Positions 45,157 through 54,522 of a stretch of 64,000 bases of DNA are shown here, in pieces. The notes beneath the pieces were generated by a model. That model saw only the letters and a list, made by a program, of their open reading frames with translations, did not search any database and was not told where the DNA came from. The position numbers and the translations under genes are program-made. Position 1 is the stretch's first letter; every line of letters begins with the position of its first letter. Source of the stretch: Sphingobacterium arenae (GTDB taxonomy: Bacteria; Bacteroidota; Bacteroidia; Sphingobacteriales; Sphingobacteriaceae). The stretch is from positions 310,001 to 374,000 of the forward strand of contig NZ_JACNYK010000001.1 in assembly GCF_014692505.1 (NCBI RefSeq), read 5' to 3'.

Positions 45157-46755
45157 ATGAACAAACGATATATTTATACGATATGTTTAGCAGGTTGTTT
45201 GCTTTTAACCACCAGCTGCGAAAAATTTTTAGTACAAGACCACCCTACGAGCGTGTATGATGAACTCTGGTGGAATACCTCTGCAGACGCAGAGTTAGGG
45301 CTATATAGGGGATATGTTGGTATCCCTGACGGTCTGTCCGGACGGCAAATCATGTTCTTGGATGCTTTGAGTGATCAACTCGTGGCACGACAAAGTACAC
45401 GTGGCGAATATGAAGCATACGTCAGAGGGATACAGGCGTCGGATTGGGATAAGGCGAACCACATTTACATGGACAATTATAAGACCATTAGACGGGTGAA
45501 CCGTCTGCTCGAAAATATTGACCGGGTGTATATGGACGAATGGCTCAGAGAACGGTATATTCTAGAGGCAAGAGCTCTGCGTGCCTATTATCACATGGAG
45601 TTGTTGATGTTGTTTGGAGGCGTGCCGATCGTAAAGACAGCGCTCAGCCCTGATAATAGCAAAATGCAGCGAAACACAGAAGAGGAAGTGTATGCATTCG
45701 CGATGTCGGAGTTCAGGGATTGTGCAGAAAAACTTCCGGCAAAATATGATTTTGCAGACCGCACCCGTATTACGTCTGGCATCGTCCTTTCATTAATGAC
45801 CCGGCTCGCCTTGTTTTTCCACGACTATGAGGCTGCAAAAGATGCCTCGTTAAAAGTGATTGAGGGCGGAGAATATCAACTTTATCGCAGTGCGAATCCA
45901 GCCAATAGTTATGCAGATCTATTCCGTTATGCAGGTGAAGAGAATAACGAACGAATCTTTTTCAAGGATAAGGGAAATAGCGGTGCATTTAAAGCTATCG
46001 GCATGCCGAGTGAAGGAGGACAAAGTGTATTGTCCCCGACTGCGGCTATTGTCGATGCCTACCAGCTTAAAGACGGACGCAACCTGAGTGAGTTGCCGGC
46101 AGACTCGGTTGCACTTTTCCATCGCGATCCTAACCATAAAGATATGCGCGATCCGCGATTAAAAGCTTCGATATTGCTCGTTGGCGATACATTTTTGAGC
46201 TCTACGCTGAACCCGTTTGATAATTCCGGTATTAACGCAAATCGGTTAGGAAATCAGTATGCTACCGTTACCGGTTACTGGGTTAAAAAGTATCTTGATG
46301 AACGTGATAAAGAGAGTACAGCGAGCACGCGAATTCTTGATTTTATGATTATCCGTTATGCAGAAGTGTTGTTAAGTTATGCAGAAGCCCTCGTCGAACT
46401 TGGTGAGTGGGATCATCCTGACGTGCTCTATTATGTCAATATGGTCCGGAATAGAGCGTCAATGCCGAACATCACGCTCGAAAAATACGACTCGCAGGAA
46501 AAAATGCGTCAACTGATACGCCAGGAGCGTACCGTAGAACTGGCTTTCGAAGGGGTTCATTATTATGATATCCGTAGATGGGGGACGTGGAAAGATGTCA
46601 TGAATGGCACGGTATACGGCGCCGTCGACCCCGAAACCGGCCAGAAAATCGAAGTGGAAACCCGGACAACGAATGGGAATCGCTCCTATTGGTGGCCAAT
46701 CCCTGAGGTCGAGATGTTATCCAATCCCAATATGGAGCAAAACCCTGGTTATTAA
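45157..46755 (+). CDS. SusD/RagB substrate-binding lipoprotein
   Basis: A 532-residue outer-surface lipoprotein with lipobox LLTTSC (Cys at about 21). It has the helical TPR-like SusD core: YKTIRRVNRLLENIDRVYMDEW, ILEARALRAYYHMELLMLFGGVPIV and LSYAEALVELGEW regions, ending with RSYWWPIPEVEMLSNPNMEQNPGY. It caps the SusC transporter and sets ligand preference. It starts four bases after susC and is followed by the EEP genes. Confidence 0.97.
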   Translation: MNKRYIYTICLAGCLLLTTSCEKFLVQDHPTSVYDELWWNTSADAELGLYRGYVGIPDGLSGRQIMFLDALSDQLVARQSTRGEYEAYVRGIQASDWDKANHIYMDNYKTIRRVNRLLENIDRVYMDEWLRERYILEARALRAYYHMELLMLFGGVPIVKTALSPDNSKMQRNTEEEVYAFAMSEFRDCAEKLPAKYDFADRTRITSGIVLSLMTRLALFFHDYEAAKDASLKVIEGGEYQLYRSANPANSYADLFRYAGEENNERIFFKDKGNSGAFKAIGMPSEGGQSVLSPTAAIVDAYQLKDGRNLSELPADSVALFHRDPNHKDMRDPRLKASILLVGDTFLSSTLNPFDNSGINANRLGNQYATVTGYWVKKYLDERDKESTASTRILDFMIIRYAEVLLSYAEALVELGEWDHPDVLYYVNMVRNRASMPNITLEKYDSQEKMRQLIRQERTVELAFEGVHYYDIRRWGTWKDVMNGTVYGAVDPETGQKIEVETRTTNGNRSYWWPIPEVEMLSNPNMEQNPGY

Positions 46756-46788
46756 TTATTGAATACAATATTATCAAAGATATATGTT

Positions 46789-47670
46789 ATGAAAACTTCA
46801 TTGAGTTTCTTGTTTATATGCCTGATGGTCTTTTCTTCCTGTGGTAAGGCACCCTGGGAAGATTACGCGGCTCCAGTAGACCCAAACCCACCCACGCCGG
46901 GCGCAACAAATCCCGACGATGATAATGAAGAAGAAGAAAAAGACCCGAACAACATCCGTATTATCTCCATTGGTATAAATAATAGAAATGCGGAATATGA
47001 TTATCTTACAGAGTTAATCAACAACGAAGAGGCGGATTTAGTGGTTTTGCGGGAAGTGGACAAAAACAATACCCGTACAGGTATTGACATCAATCAAGCG
47101 GAGCTCATCGCGAGTCGTGTTGGTATGCAATATGTGTTTGCTCCACAGCTGGATAATTACAACCAAGGACAGTTTGGATTGGCTGTATTATCGAAGCTCC
47201 CCATAGAAGAATCATCGATCATGAAGTTGCCGGTTGATCCTACTGAGAAAGGCGATGAGCGTCCCTTGGCTTACCTAAAAGTCAATTTTAACAGAGATAT
47301 AGCCTTTGCATTTATCGGCGTACACCTAGATGACTCTGGCGGAGCGAGCCGGAGAGCGGCCAATCGCCCATTACAGTCGGGCGCCATCGTAGATTTCATT
47401 AAGGACATGGACATCCCGGTTTTTGTGGCGGGTAATTTCTTTTTTCAAAATGAGGGTGCCGAGAGTTTACCTGCTGTGTTGATAGAGGAATTGACACCGG
47501 GCTGCCGCCCCTGCGAAGCTACGGTAACCCAACATGGTGGAGAGTTTATTGCGGATCATATTCTGTTTAAGAATATCGATCCACAGCAATTGGTCGATTA
47601 CCGATTAGGCCCCTCTATCAGCAGCCGAAGACCCGCAATAGCAGAGTTTAAAATCATCAAAGGCGAATAA
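46789..47670 (+). CDS. EEP-fold lipoprotein, catalytic residues missing (pseudoenzyme?)
   Basis: A 293-residue lipoprotein (lipobox VFSSC, Cys near 18) with an acidic Pro/Asp/Glu linker and one endonuclease/exonuclease/phosphatase domain. The family positions VLREVD and GVHLDD are still present. The central GD.N is GNFF, so the Asp is replaced by Asn. The final SDH..V is replaced by SSRRPAIAEF. These residues normally bind metal and activate water, so the protein may not be an enzyme; it may bind ligand. I use ATG 46789; TTG 46759 would put ten residues ahead of the signal peptide. Confidence 0.8.
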   Translation: MKTSLSFLFICLMVFSSCGKAPWEDYAAPVDPNPPTPGATNPDDDNEEEEKDPNNIRIISIGINNRNAEYDYLTELINNEEADLVVLREVDKNNTRTGIDINQAELIASRVGMQYVFAPQLDNYNQGQFGLAVLSKLPIEESSIMKLPVDPTEKGDERPLAYLKVNFNRDIAFAFIGVHLDDSGGASRRAANRPLQSGAIVDFIKDMDIPVFVAGNFFFQNEGAESLPAVLIEELTPGCRPCEATVTQHGGEFIADHILFKNIDPQQLVDYRLGPSISSRRPAIAEFKIIKGE

Positions 47671-47683
47671 TGACCTCTTAAAT

Positions 47684-48541
47684 ATGAAAAAGCACTTGCA
47701 TATATATCTTTTTGTCGTTTTAGCATGGATGGCTGCCTCCTGTAGTAAAAGTGAAACCGGCGGGCCAGCGGACGAAGACGATGCCCAACAGGGAGAACCG
47801 ACCTTTGTTGTCGCTAGCTATAACATTCTGCACGATACACAAGATATACCAGACCATTTTAAATGGACGAAGCGGAAAGACTTGCTAACCAAACAGGTTA
47901 TCGATAATCAGGTAGATATCTTATGTATTCAAGAGGATCAGGCCAATCAGGCGACGGATATCCAACGGGCTACTGGCTTGCAGATTGCAGGTACCTCCAA
48001 ACGGATACTCTATAATGGGAAACGTTTTCTGATGCGTAGCCAAGGGCAGTTCTATCTGTCGGAGACACCAGAAAAAAGCTCCTACGGATGGGATGCGGCC
48101 GCGATTCGATTGTGTAACTGGGTATTATTCAATGACAGCCATACAGGCCGGGACTTCTTTGTTTTCAACGCGCATTTTGATCATATCGGGCCGGTGGCGC
48201 GTGAACAATCCGCGCTCCTGATGAAACAACGAATAGACTTCATGACCAATGGGCAGCCTGTTATTATGACCGGCGATATGAACGCCCGGCCCGGAGAGCG
48301 GCCAATCATTACCCTGACGAGCTTCCTGAACGACAGCCGTACGATAAGCGAAACGGTACCTAAAGGGCCAATGGGGACGTATAATGGTAGGAGTACACAG
48401 GGGGAATTTACCGCACGTATAGATTATGTTTTTGCAAGTAATCATATACGGGTAAAGGAATATGCAGTGTTGCAGGACGAAACGGATGGAATTTTCCCGT
48501 CCGACCACTTTCCGGTGGTTACCAAATTGGAGTTGAAATAA
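47684..48541 (+). CDS. EEP-family phosphodiesterase lipoprotein
   Basis: A 285-residue lipoprotein (lipobox WMAASC, Cys near 20) of the endonuclease/exonuclease/phosphatase superfamily. All catalytic positions are intact: CIQEDQ, NAHFDHIG, GDMNARPGE, RIDYVFAS and SDHFPVV. It would hydrolyse phosphodiester or phosphomonoester bonds (DNase I, sphingomyelinase and inositol phosphatase are relatives) at the cell surface. It directly follows a paralogue with degraded residues and precedes the SGNH gene by 33 bases, in the SusC/D operon. Confidence 0.92.
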   Translation: MKKHLHIYLFVVLAWMAASCSKSETGGPADEDDAQQGEPTFVVASYNILHDTQDIPDHFKWTKRKDLLTKQVIDNQVDILCIQEDQANQATDIQRATGLQIAGTSKRILYNGKRFLMRSQGQFYLSETPEKSSYGWDAAAIRLCNWVLFNDSHTGRDFFVFNAHFDHIGPVAREQSALLMKQRIDFMTNGQPVIMTGDMNARPGERPIITLTSFLNDSRTISETVPKGPMGTYNGRSTQGEFTARIDYVFASNHIRVKEYAVLQDETDGIFPSDHFPVVTKLELK

Positions 48542-48574
48542 TTTGAAACCTATTATTTAGGAGATAAAAGAAAC

Positions 48575-50332
48575 ATGAAAAGATATAGAAATTTTATCTG
48601 GATACTGCTGCTGTTAAGCACGGTTTTCGGCTTCGCAGCTTGCGAAAAGGCAACCGAATCGAAAACCGACATATTAGAGCAATTTGTCGCCTTGGGCGAT
48701 ACGTCTTATACACTCGCACCGGGCGAGGAACTCATTCTGGCGCCACAATTCGACAAACATCCCCTTCGTGAATATACATGGACGGTAGATCATTCAGAGG
48801 TGGTCTCCCTGCGGGAAAATACGGATGGCTCCATGACGGTTATCGGTATACGCAATGGAACGTCCATCGTAACCCTATCGTCCACAGACGCCGCCGTTGT
48901 AGCCGCTTGTACCATTATCGTCGACGACGGTTCGGCAGCGGCAGATGACGGCGTGATCAAGATTTTGGCGATCGGAAATAGTTTCTCCGAAGACGCGTTG
49001 GAAAATTACCTCTACGAACTGGCCGCAGCAGCGGATGTACCGATTGTAATCGGCAACCTTTACATTGGTGGAGCGCCTTTAGATTTACACTGGGAAAATG
49101 CAGCAGGCAACAAGGCGGCTTATCAATACCGCAAAATTGCACAAAATGGAACAAAAACAAACACAGCAAGCACGAGTATCGCTACTGCCATCGCTGACGA
49201 CGATTGGGATTATATCAGCCTTCAACAAGCTAGTCCTAATTCTGGGCAATACAATACCTTTGTTACCCCATTGCCATTACTAGCAGAGTATGTGAAAGAA
49301 ACGGCCACCAATTCAAAGGTGAAGTTAATCCTGCACCAGACTTGGGCTTATGCGCAAAATTCCACCCATCAGGGCTTTGCAAACTACAATAACGACCAAA
49401 AGACAATGTATGACGCGATCGTAGATGCAACGGGACGTGCGGCAGATCTTATTCAAGCAGATATGCTCGTTCCGACCGGCACGGCCATCCAAAATGGACG
49501 TACCAGCCTTATTGGCGACAATTTTACGCGGGACGGTTATCACTTGGACCTAACGATAGGTCGATATACAGCGGCCTGTACCTGGTTTGAGATGTTGACA
49601 GGCAAAAGTGTCGTCGGCAATCTATTTAAACCCGAGGCGTTGAACGATTATGAAACGGAGATTGCGCAGTACGCGGCACATTATGCCGTATCACAACCGG
49701 CCGAAGTGACAGAATTGACAGCGTATCAAGATGGGGGAGGGACAGGCGTTTTAACAAAACCTGTATTTGTTGGTTTTGGATTTAACGATGCCATAGCCGG
49801 ATGGAATGGCTTTATGGGCGCGAATAGCTACCTTGCAGGAGAATCCCTTGCCAACCTGAAGGATGAGGAAGGAAATTATACCGGTGTTTCCATCACGATT
49901 GTGGAAGGATTTAATGGGCGAAACGCGAATGGGGAGAAAAATACAACAACTGACATGAACATTCCCTCCGAAGTTTCTTCGTATTCATACTTTGGTAACA
50001 GCAAAAAAGTTTTCAGCGGCAAGACAATCGTACAAAGTACGCTTCGTTTATCGGGACTGAACAAGACCAAGAAATATAATTTCTGTTTCTTCGGTACCCG
50101 ATCCGACGTAGGTGCTGGAGACAATCGCGAAGCGAAATACATTGTAAAAGGAGAAAATGAAGTTGTATCTTATCTGGATGCATCCAATAATATGACAAAA
50201 ACGGCTTGCTCGAATGCTGTTCAACCCGATAATAAAGGTGAAATTACGATAACAATTACGTCCGGAGAAAATAATACGAATACGACAGGATTTTTCTATA
50301 TCAATGCCATAAGGATCGCTACGGCTGACTGA
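48575..50332 (+). CDS. DUF4886 SGNH-like esterase lipoprotein with extra domains
   Basis: A 585-residue lipoprotein: lipobox FAAC (Cys 23), a BIG2-type Ig domain (about 40-116), then DUF4886 (128-345) with SGNH features: nucleophile S136 in GNSFSED, GG near 170, and D320/H323 in DGYHLD. The C-terminal 210 residues form a beta-rich domain of unknown family that starts VFVGFGFNDAIAGWNGFM. Probable role: removal of acetyl or other ester groups from a substrate handled by the SusC/D pair. It is the last gene before the terminator. Confidence 0.88.
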   Translation: MKRYRNFIWILLLLSTVFGFAACEKATESKTDILEQFVALGDTSYTLAPGEELILAPQFDKHPLREYTWTVDHSEVVSLRENTDGSMTVIGIRNGTSIVTLSSTDAAVVAACTIIVDDGSAAADDGVIKILAIGNSFSEDALENYLYELAAAADVPIVIGNLYIGGAPLDLHWENAAGNKAAYQYRKIAQNGTKTNTASTSIATAIADDDWDYISLQQASPNSGQYNTFVTPLPLLAEYVKETATNSKVKLILHQTWAYAQNSTHQGFANYNNDQKTMYDAIVDATGRAADLIQADMLVPTGTAIQNGRTSLIGDNFTRDGYHLDLTIGRYTAACTWFEMLTGKSVVGNLFKPEALNDYETEIAQYAAHYAVSQPAEVTELTAYQDGGGTGVLTKPVFVGFGFNDAIAGWNGFMGANSYLAGESLANLKDEEGNYTGVSITIVEGFNGRNANGEKNTTTDMNIPSEVSSYSYFGNSKKVFSGKTIVQSTLRLSGLNKTKKYNFCFFGTRSDVGAGDNREAKYIVKGENEVVSYLDASNNMTKTACSNAVQPDNKGEITITITSGENNTNTTGFFYINAIRIATAD

Positions 50333-50351
50333 TACATATCCTCACTCACAG

Positions 50352-50384
50352 ATCCTTGATCCGGTTTACCGGGTCAAGGATTTT
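50352..50384 (+). terminator. terminator of the SusC/D operon
   Basis: ATCCTTGATCCGG (50352-50364) pairs with CCGGGTCAAGGAT (50369-50381) with one G-U; four-base loop and T run after it. Confidence 0.88.
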
Positions 50385-50465
50385 AAAGTTCCGCCGGCTA
50401 TAACTATCCTAACAAATATTTTTCTAATATTCTTTTAAACATCTGAAAATTGGCATTATACTATT

Positions 50466-50473
50466 TACTTTTG
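50466..50473 (+). promoter_or_regulatory. -7 box before the aldolase gene
   Basis: TACTTTTG, full match to TAnnTTTG, 24 bases before ATG 50497. No TTTG at -33. Confidence 0.45.
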
Positions 50474-50496
50474 TACGCATAAAAGTAGACGACAAC

Positions 50497-51528
50497 ATGT
50501 ACAGCTTTAAAAATGATTACGCAGAAGGTGCACATCCCCATATTCTCCAAAAACTCATAGAGACAAATCTTGTACAGCAAAGCGGTTACGGTGAAGATGC
50601 GTATTCTATCAAGGCAAAGGAAATATTGAAGCAAAAGATCGACAATCCAGATGCGATCATTTATTTTGTTTCCGGGGGTACCCAAACCAATCTAATTGTT
50701 ATATCTTCTCTGTTGAGACCACATGAAGCAGTTATTAGCGCTAAGACAGGACATATTTATGCGAATGAGGCGGGGGCAATAGAGGCTACGGGGCATCGGG
50801 TCATCACCATTGATTCCGAAGATGGTAAATTAAAGCCAGCCGATATTGAAAATGTATTACAAGCTTATTCCCTTAGGCCTCATGTCGTAAAACCGAAATT
50901 GGTATATATATCCAATTCGACCGAAATAGGTACTATCTATACAAAATCGGAACTTGAACAGTTATCTTCCTTCTGCCGATCAAAAGCGTTATACCTGTTT
51001 TTGGATGGCGCAAGATTAGGACATGCACTAACTGCCAAGAATAATGACCTGACTTTATCCGATATTGCCGCTCACACAGATGTCTTTTATATAGGAGGCA
51101 CGAAAAATGGGGCATTATTAGGTGAAGCCATTATCTTTAATAAACCTCACCTAGCAAAGGACTTCGACTATATGTTAAAGCAAAAAGGAGCATTATTGGC
51201 CAAAGGACGTTTATTAGGGGTCCAATTCCTCGAACTATTCAGGAATGATTTATATTTCTCATTGGCAAGGCATGCCAATGAAATGGCGACAAAAATAGCA
51301 GATGCAATGGAAGCACAAGGTTATCCGTTTCTTACACCACCTTGTACAAACCAGATTTTCCCTATTCTTCCAAAACCTGTGATTGATGAACTCATGCGCG
51401 AATATGATTTTTATGAATGGAAAGTCGCTGATGAACAGCGGTCTGCCGTTCGCATTATGACATCGTGGGCTACAGACGAAAGCGTAGTGGATGCGTTTAT
51501 TGACCGTTTGAAAGGAATAATGAATTAA
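50497..51528 (+). CDS. low-specificity threonine aldolase-like enzyme (beta-eliminating lyase family)
   Basis: A 343-residue PLP enzyme of the threonine aldolase family, which cleaves L-threonine or allo-threonine to glycine and acetaldehyde. FKNDYAEGAHPHIL, YFVSGGTQTNLIV and YLFLDGARLGHAL (Asp contact to PLP) are visible; the PLP lysine is in YIGGTKNGALLGEAI. Its 3' end overlaps the convergent GNAT gene by four bases. Substrate preference unknown. Confidence 0.88.
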   Translation: MYSFKNDYAEGAHPHILQKLIETNLVQQSGYGEDAYSIKAKEILKQKIDNPDAIIYFVSGGTQTNLIVISSLLRPHEAVISAKTGHIYANEAGAIEATGHRVITIDSEDGKLKPADIENVLQAYSLRPHVVKPKLVYISNSTEIGTIYTKSELEQLSSFCRSKALYLFLDGARLGHALTAKNNDLTLSDIAAHTDVFYIGGTKNGALLGEAIIFNKPHLAKDFDYMLKQKGALLAKGRLLGVQFLELFRNDLYFSLARHANEMATKIADAMEAQGYPFLTPPCTNQIFPILPKPVIDELMREYDFYEWKVADEQRSAVRIMTSWATDESVVDAFIDRLKGIMN

Positions 51529-52034
51529 TCTACTAAAACTTTCTCAAAAGCTTTTCTGGGGGTTCCCCGGAAGACGACCTCTCCACAATAGGTATAGCCC
51601 AATTTCCGGAATATGTTAAGCATACCGGCATTGTCAAAATTTGTATCCGCTTTCACACTGCGGATCATATGTTGTCGGGCAAAATCTTCGATATACAGCA
51701 ACATCTTTTGCGCTAAGCCTTTACCTAAATGACTTTCGGCAACAACTACCCGATGGTATACGACAAAATCTCCTTCTGTTAACCATTTCCCATTCAATTT
51801 AGCGTACGCCGGTTCGTTATTTATCCATATCGCGCAATAACCTGCGATGGTATGGCCGTCGACCAATACGTATCCTTGGCCCTTTTCTATATCACCGTCA
51901 ACAACGGCAGGATTCGGATAACCATCTTGCCATTGGTTGCTCCCGTCTTCCTTTCTCCGTTGTATGGCGCGTGCTAAGATTTCCCATATTTGGGGTGCGT
52001 CTACTTGTTGCGCTTGTCTAAAAGAATATTCCAT
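51525..52034 (-). CDS. GNAT-family N-acetyltransferase
   Basis: A 169-residue GNAT enzyme. The acetyl-CoA motif A is VVAESHLGKGLAQKMLLYIEDFA (in parts; near 105-127), followed by VKADTNFDNAGMLNIFRKLGY. The substrate is not predictable. Its last four bases overlap the end of the convergent aldolase gene. Confidence 0.9.
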   Translation of the reverse strand: MEYSFRQAQQVDAPQIWEILARAIQRRKEDGSNQWQDGYPNPAVVDGDIEKGQGYVLVDGHTIAGYCAIWINNEPAYAKLNGKWLTEGDFVVYHRVVVAESHLGKGLAQKMLLYIEDFARQHMIRSVKADTNFDNAGMLNIFRKLGYTYCGEVVFRGTPRKAFEKVLVD

Positions 52035-52201
52035 TTTTATGGTACGAATTTACACTATTTATTACAAACAGATAACATGGCCTCCTTTAATAATTGCTAA
52101 GTTTGGGATAACAACTTAGTACGAAAGGCGCATAGCCTGGGAAGAAGTTTGATACGTTCTTTCATCAAAAGTTTTAACGAATGAATGTAAACAATATAAA
52201 T

Positions 52202-53146
52202 ATGGATAGAGTAACAATTAAAAACACCGATTTAGAAATAGCGCCCATCAATTTTGGCGGTAATGTCTTAGGTTGGACATTAGATGAGCGCGCATCTTTT
52301 GATATATTGGATAAATTTATAGCCGCCGGTTTTAACTTTATCGATACAGCGGATACATATGCTTGGTGGGTAAACGGAACGGGAGGGCAATCCGAGGAAA
52401 TAATTGGTAAATGGCTGAAAAGTCGTGGCAATCGAAACCAGATGGTGATCGCTACGAAAGTAGGATCGGAAACCAAGGAACACGGCTTTGACATCAGCAA
52501 AAAACACATCTTAAAGTCGGCGGATGAGTCGTTGCGTCGGCTAGGAGTGGATTGTATTGATTTATATTATACACATTTTGATGATAATAGCACGCCAATA
52601 GAAGAAACCCTGTCTGCTTATGATGAATTAATGAAAGCAGGCAAAGTCCGTTACATTGCGGCGTCCAACCTTTCTCCAGCCCGGCTTACCGAGAGTTTTG
52701 CGGTGGCAGATAAAAATGGTTTACCGAAGTATGTCGCTTTGCAACCGCATTATAATCTGGTAGAACGTACAACCTTTGAGACTGATTATGCAGCCATAGT
52801 GGAACAGTATAATTTAAGTGTTTTTCCATATTGGTCGCTGGCCGCGGGATTTCTGACAGGGAAATACAGATCAGACGAGGACTTCCATAAAACGATTAGA
52901 GGCGGTAGTGTTAAAAAGTACTTCGATGATAGAGGAAAGGCCGTTTTGAAAGCACTGGATACCGTCGCCGAAAAACATACAACAAAGCAAGCTACCGTAG
53001 CTTTAGCTTGGTTATTAGCAAATCCGCTAGTTACCGCACCTATCGTCAGTGCGACCAGTGAAGGCCAGCTGCAAACGTTGTTTGCTGCACCTGAGCTGAA
53101 ATTGGATGGAGAGGATTTAGCGCTATTGAATGAGGCCAGTAAATAG
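52202..53146 (+). CDS. aldo/keto reductase
   Basis: A 314-residue TIM-barrel NADPH oxidoreductase. The catalytic Tyr is in the DTADTYAWW region, Lys in VIATKVGSE, and the KYVALQPHYNLVERTTFE stretch belongs to the family. I start at ATG 52202, since MDRVTIKNTDLEIAPINFGGN matches the usual family start; an ATG at 52181 adds seven residues. Probable sugar or aldehyde reductase, substrate unknown. Three bases separate it from the convergent gene that follows. Confidence 0.9.
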   Translation: MDRVTIKNTDLEIAPINFGGNVLGWTLDERASFDILDKFIAAGFNFIDTADTYAWWVNGTGGQSEEIIGKWLKSRGNRNQMVIATKVGSETKEHGFDISKKHILKSADESLRRLGVDCIDLYYTHFDDNSTPIEETLSAYDELMKAGKVRYIAASNLSPARLTESFAVADKNGLPKYVALQPHYNLVERTTFETDYAAIVEQYNLSVFPYWSLAAGFLTGKYRSDEDFHKTIRGGSVKKYFDDRGKAVLKALDTVAEKHTTKQATVALAWLLANPLVTAPIVSATSEGQLQTLFAAPELKLDGEDLALLNEASK

Positions 53147-53148
53147 CG

Positions 53149-53841
53149 TTAACCTCCGTGTTTGTCGGTGATATATATTTCAGTTAAACCATCATCGGAT
53201 TTAAAACGTATATTATAGCCTGTCTGCTCGGTGAGCTTCACAGGCGGCAGGCTTTTTGATTCGAAACTTGTGCTGTTCATCTCCTCTTTTGGTCTGTGCG
53301 CCCTATTCATCTCGGTTGATTTCGCGATATGATAAATATCGCCATCTACTTTGAGGATTTTAAACCAACCAAAACGGCCTTCCATGCCCAGCGGATTTCC
53401 TTTCTCTTTATATATTTCGTACCGACCAAAGTAGACGTCGCCTCCCACAGGAGCCTGTTCCATGGCCACATATTCAGCAGGTTTTGGTAAAGGAGGTTTC
53501 ACCTCGTTATAAACGATCATGCCCAATACACCCATCATTAGAAGGGCAAATATCCATCCAATAATAGTCATTTTGAAGATATAGGGAGGCTTGGGAGCTT
53601 CTAACGCCTTCTCCCTATAGAAAACCTTCATCTCCGGTGTCCATAGACGTTTTGGAATCTTTTTGTTGTGTACTTTATCCCAATATTCACCATAGGTTTT
53701 TTTGGTGTTTACGATATAAAGCGCGGTGCGTATTTTATTACGATAAATTCCTAATACCATGGTGTTGCCCGGATTCTTAGGATTTTGCAACATATCTGTA
53801 TGATGTGCACTTTGTTCTATTTTGTCAATTGCAAAAAACAT
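53149..53841 (-). CDS. single-pass membrane protein of unknown function
   Basis: A 230-residue protein. The first 85 residues are cytoplasmic and basic, one helix spans about 91-112 (MTIIGWIFALLMMGVLGMIVY), and the C-terminal 115 residues would be periplasmic with a GDVYFGRYEIYKEK repeat-like element. I recognise no family. It lies 82 bases upstream of the DUF4870-like gene on the same strand. Confidence 0.65.
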   Translation of the reverse strand: MFFAIDKIEQSAHHTDMLQNPKNPGNTMVLGIYRNKIRTALYIVNTKKTYGEYWDKVHNKKIPKRLWTPEMKVFYREKALEAPKPPYIFKMTIIGWIFALLMMGVLGMIVYNEVKPPLPKPAEYVAMEQAPVGGDVYFGRYEIYKEKGNPLGMEGRFGWFKILKVDGDIYHIAKSTEMNRAHRPKEEMNSTSFESKSLPPVKLTEQTGYNIRFKSDDGLTEIYITDKHGG

Positions 53842-53923
53842 AATTTCTAATCGTTAAATTACTTGTTAAACTTTTCGATCTTTACGTAATATCAGGGCTT
53901 AAACGTACGATAAATAAACCATT

Positions 53924-54253
53924 TTAGGATTTATCAAGAAACGAAAATCGATTTTCAAACAACTTGCCGATTAAAGGCAAGGGCTTTTGTACTTCATTGG
54001 CGGCATTGATAATACCGAATATCATCAAAACTAAGAATACAACACTTACCAAACTAAGCGGAGTACCTAATGTGGGAACAAGCATAATCGTGACACTTAG
54101 CATCACATTTGCGAGAATCGCGACGACCAAAAGACCTAATCCTTGGCGCAGATGATAAATACTTAATGTGTCTCTTTTTCCTTTGCTGCCAAAATAAGCG
54201 ATCAGCCATAAAACACCCAAATAAGCGAGAATAGATTGCGTTTTCGGATTCAT
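53924..54253 (-). CDS. DUF4870-like small membrane protein
   Basis: A 109-residue protein with three hydrophobic stretches and the starting MNPKTQSILAYLGVLWLIAYF and SIYHLRQGLGLLV motifs, which resemble the DUF4870/Tic20-like group. I use ATG 54253; a longer frame up to 54328 has no support. Function unknown. Confidence 0.8.
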   Translation of the reverse strand: MNPKTQSILAYLGVLWLIAYFGSKGKRDTLSIYHLRQGLGLLVVAILANVMLSVTIMLVPTLGTPLSLVSVVFLVLMIFGIINAANEVQKPLPLIGKLFENRFSFLDKS

Positions 54254-54461
54254 GATAAATAAGTTTAAAAAATAATAAAGCGAAGTTCTGTATAAATCGA
54301 TAAACCCAAAGCATACATGAATGCACAAAGCGTCTACGGGTTCTTTTTCTGTATATACAAACTATATACATTATTTCTATCTTGTTGTTATTTAGTTGTT
54401 TGTGTATCGTGTCTGATGTGTCGTTTTTTAAATACAATGCGGCTTGGATTCATTATTAATG

Positions 54462-54469
54462 TATTTTTG
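54462..54469 (+). promoter_or_regulatory. -7 box before the TPR regulator
   Basis: TATTTTTG, full match to TAnnTTTG, about 53 bases before ATG 54523; the -33 box is weak. Confidence 0.4.
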
Positions 54470-54522
54470 TATATAGCAATTTTACATAGGATACATTGTT
54501 TTATTTAAAGACGTTTATTGCC

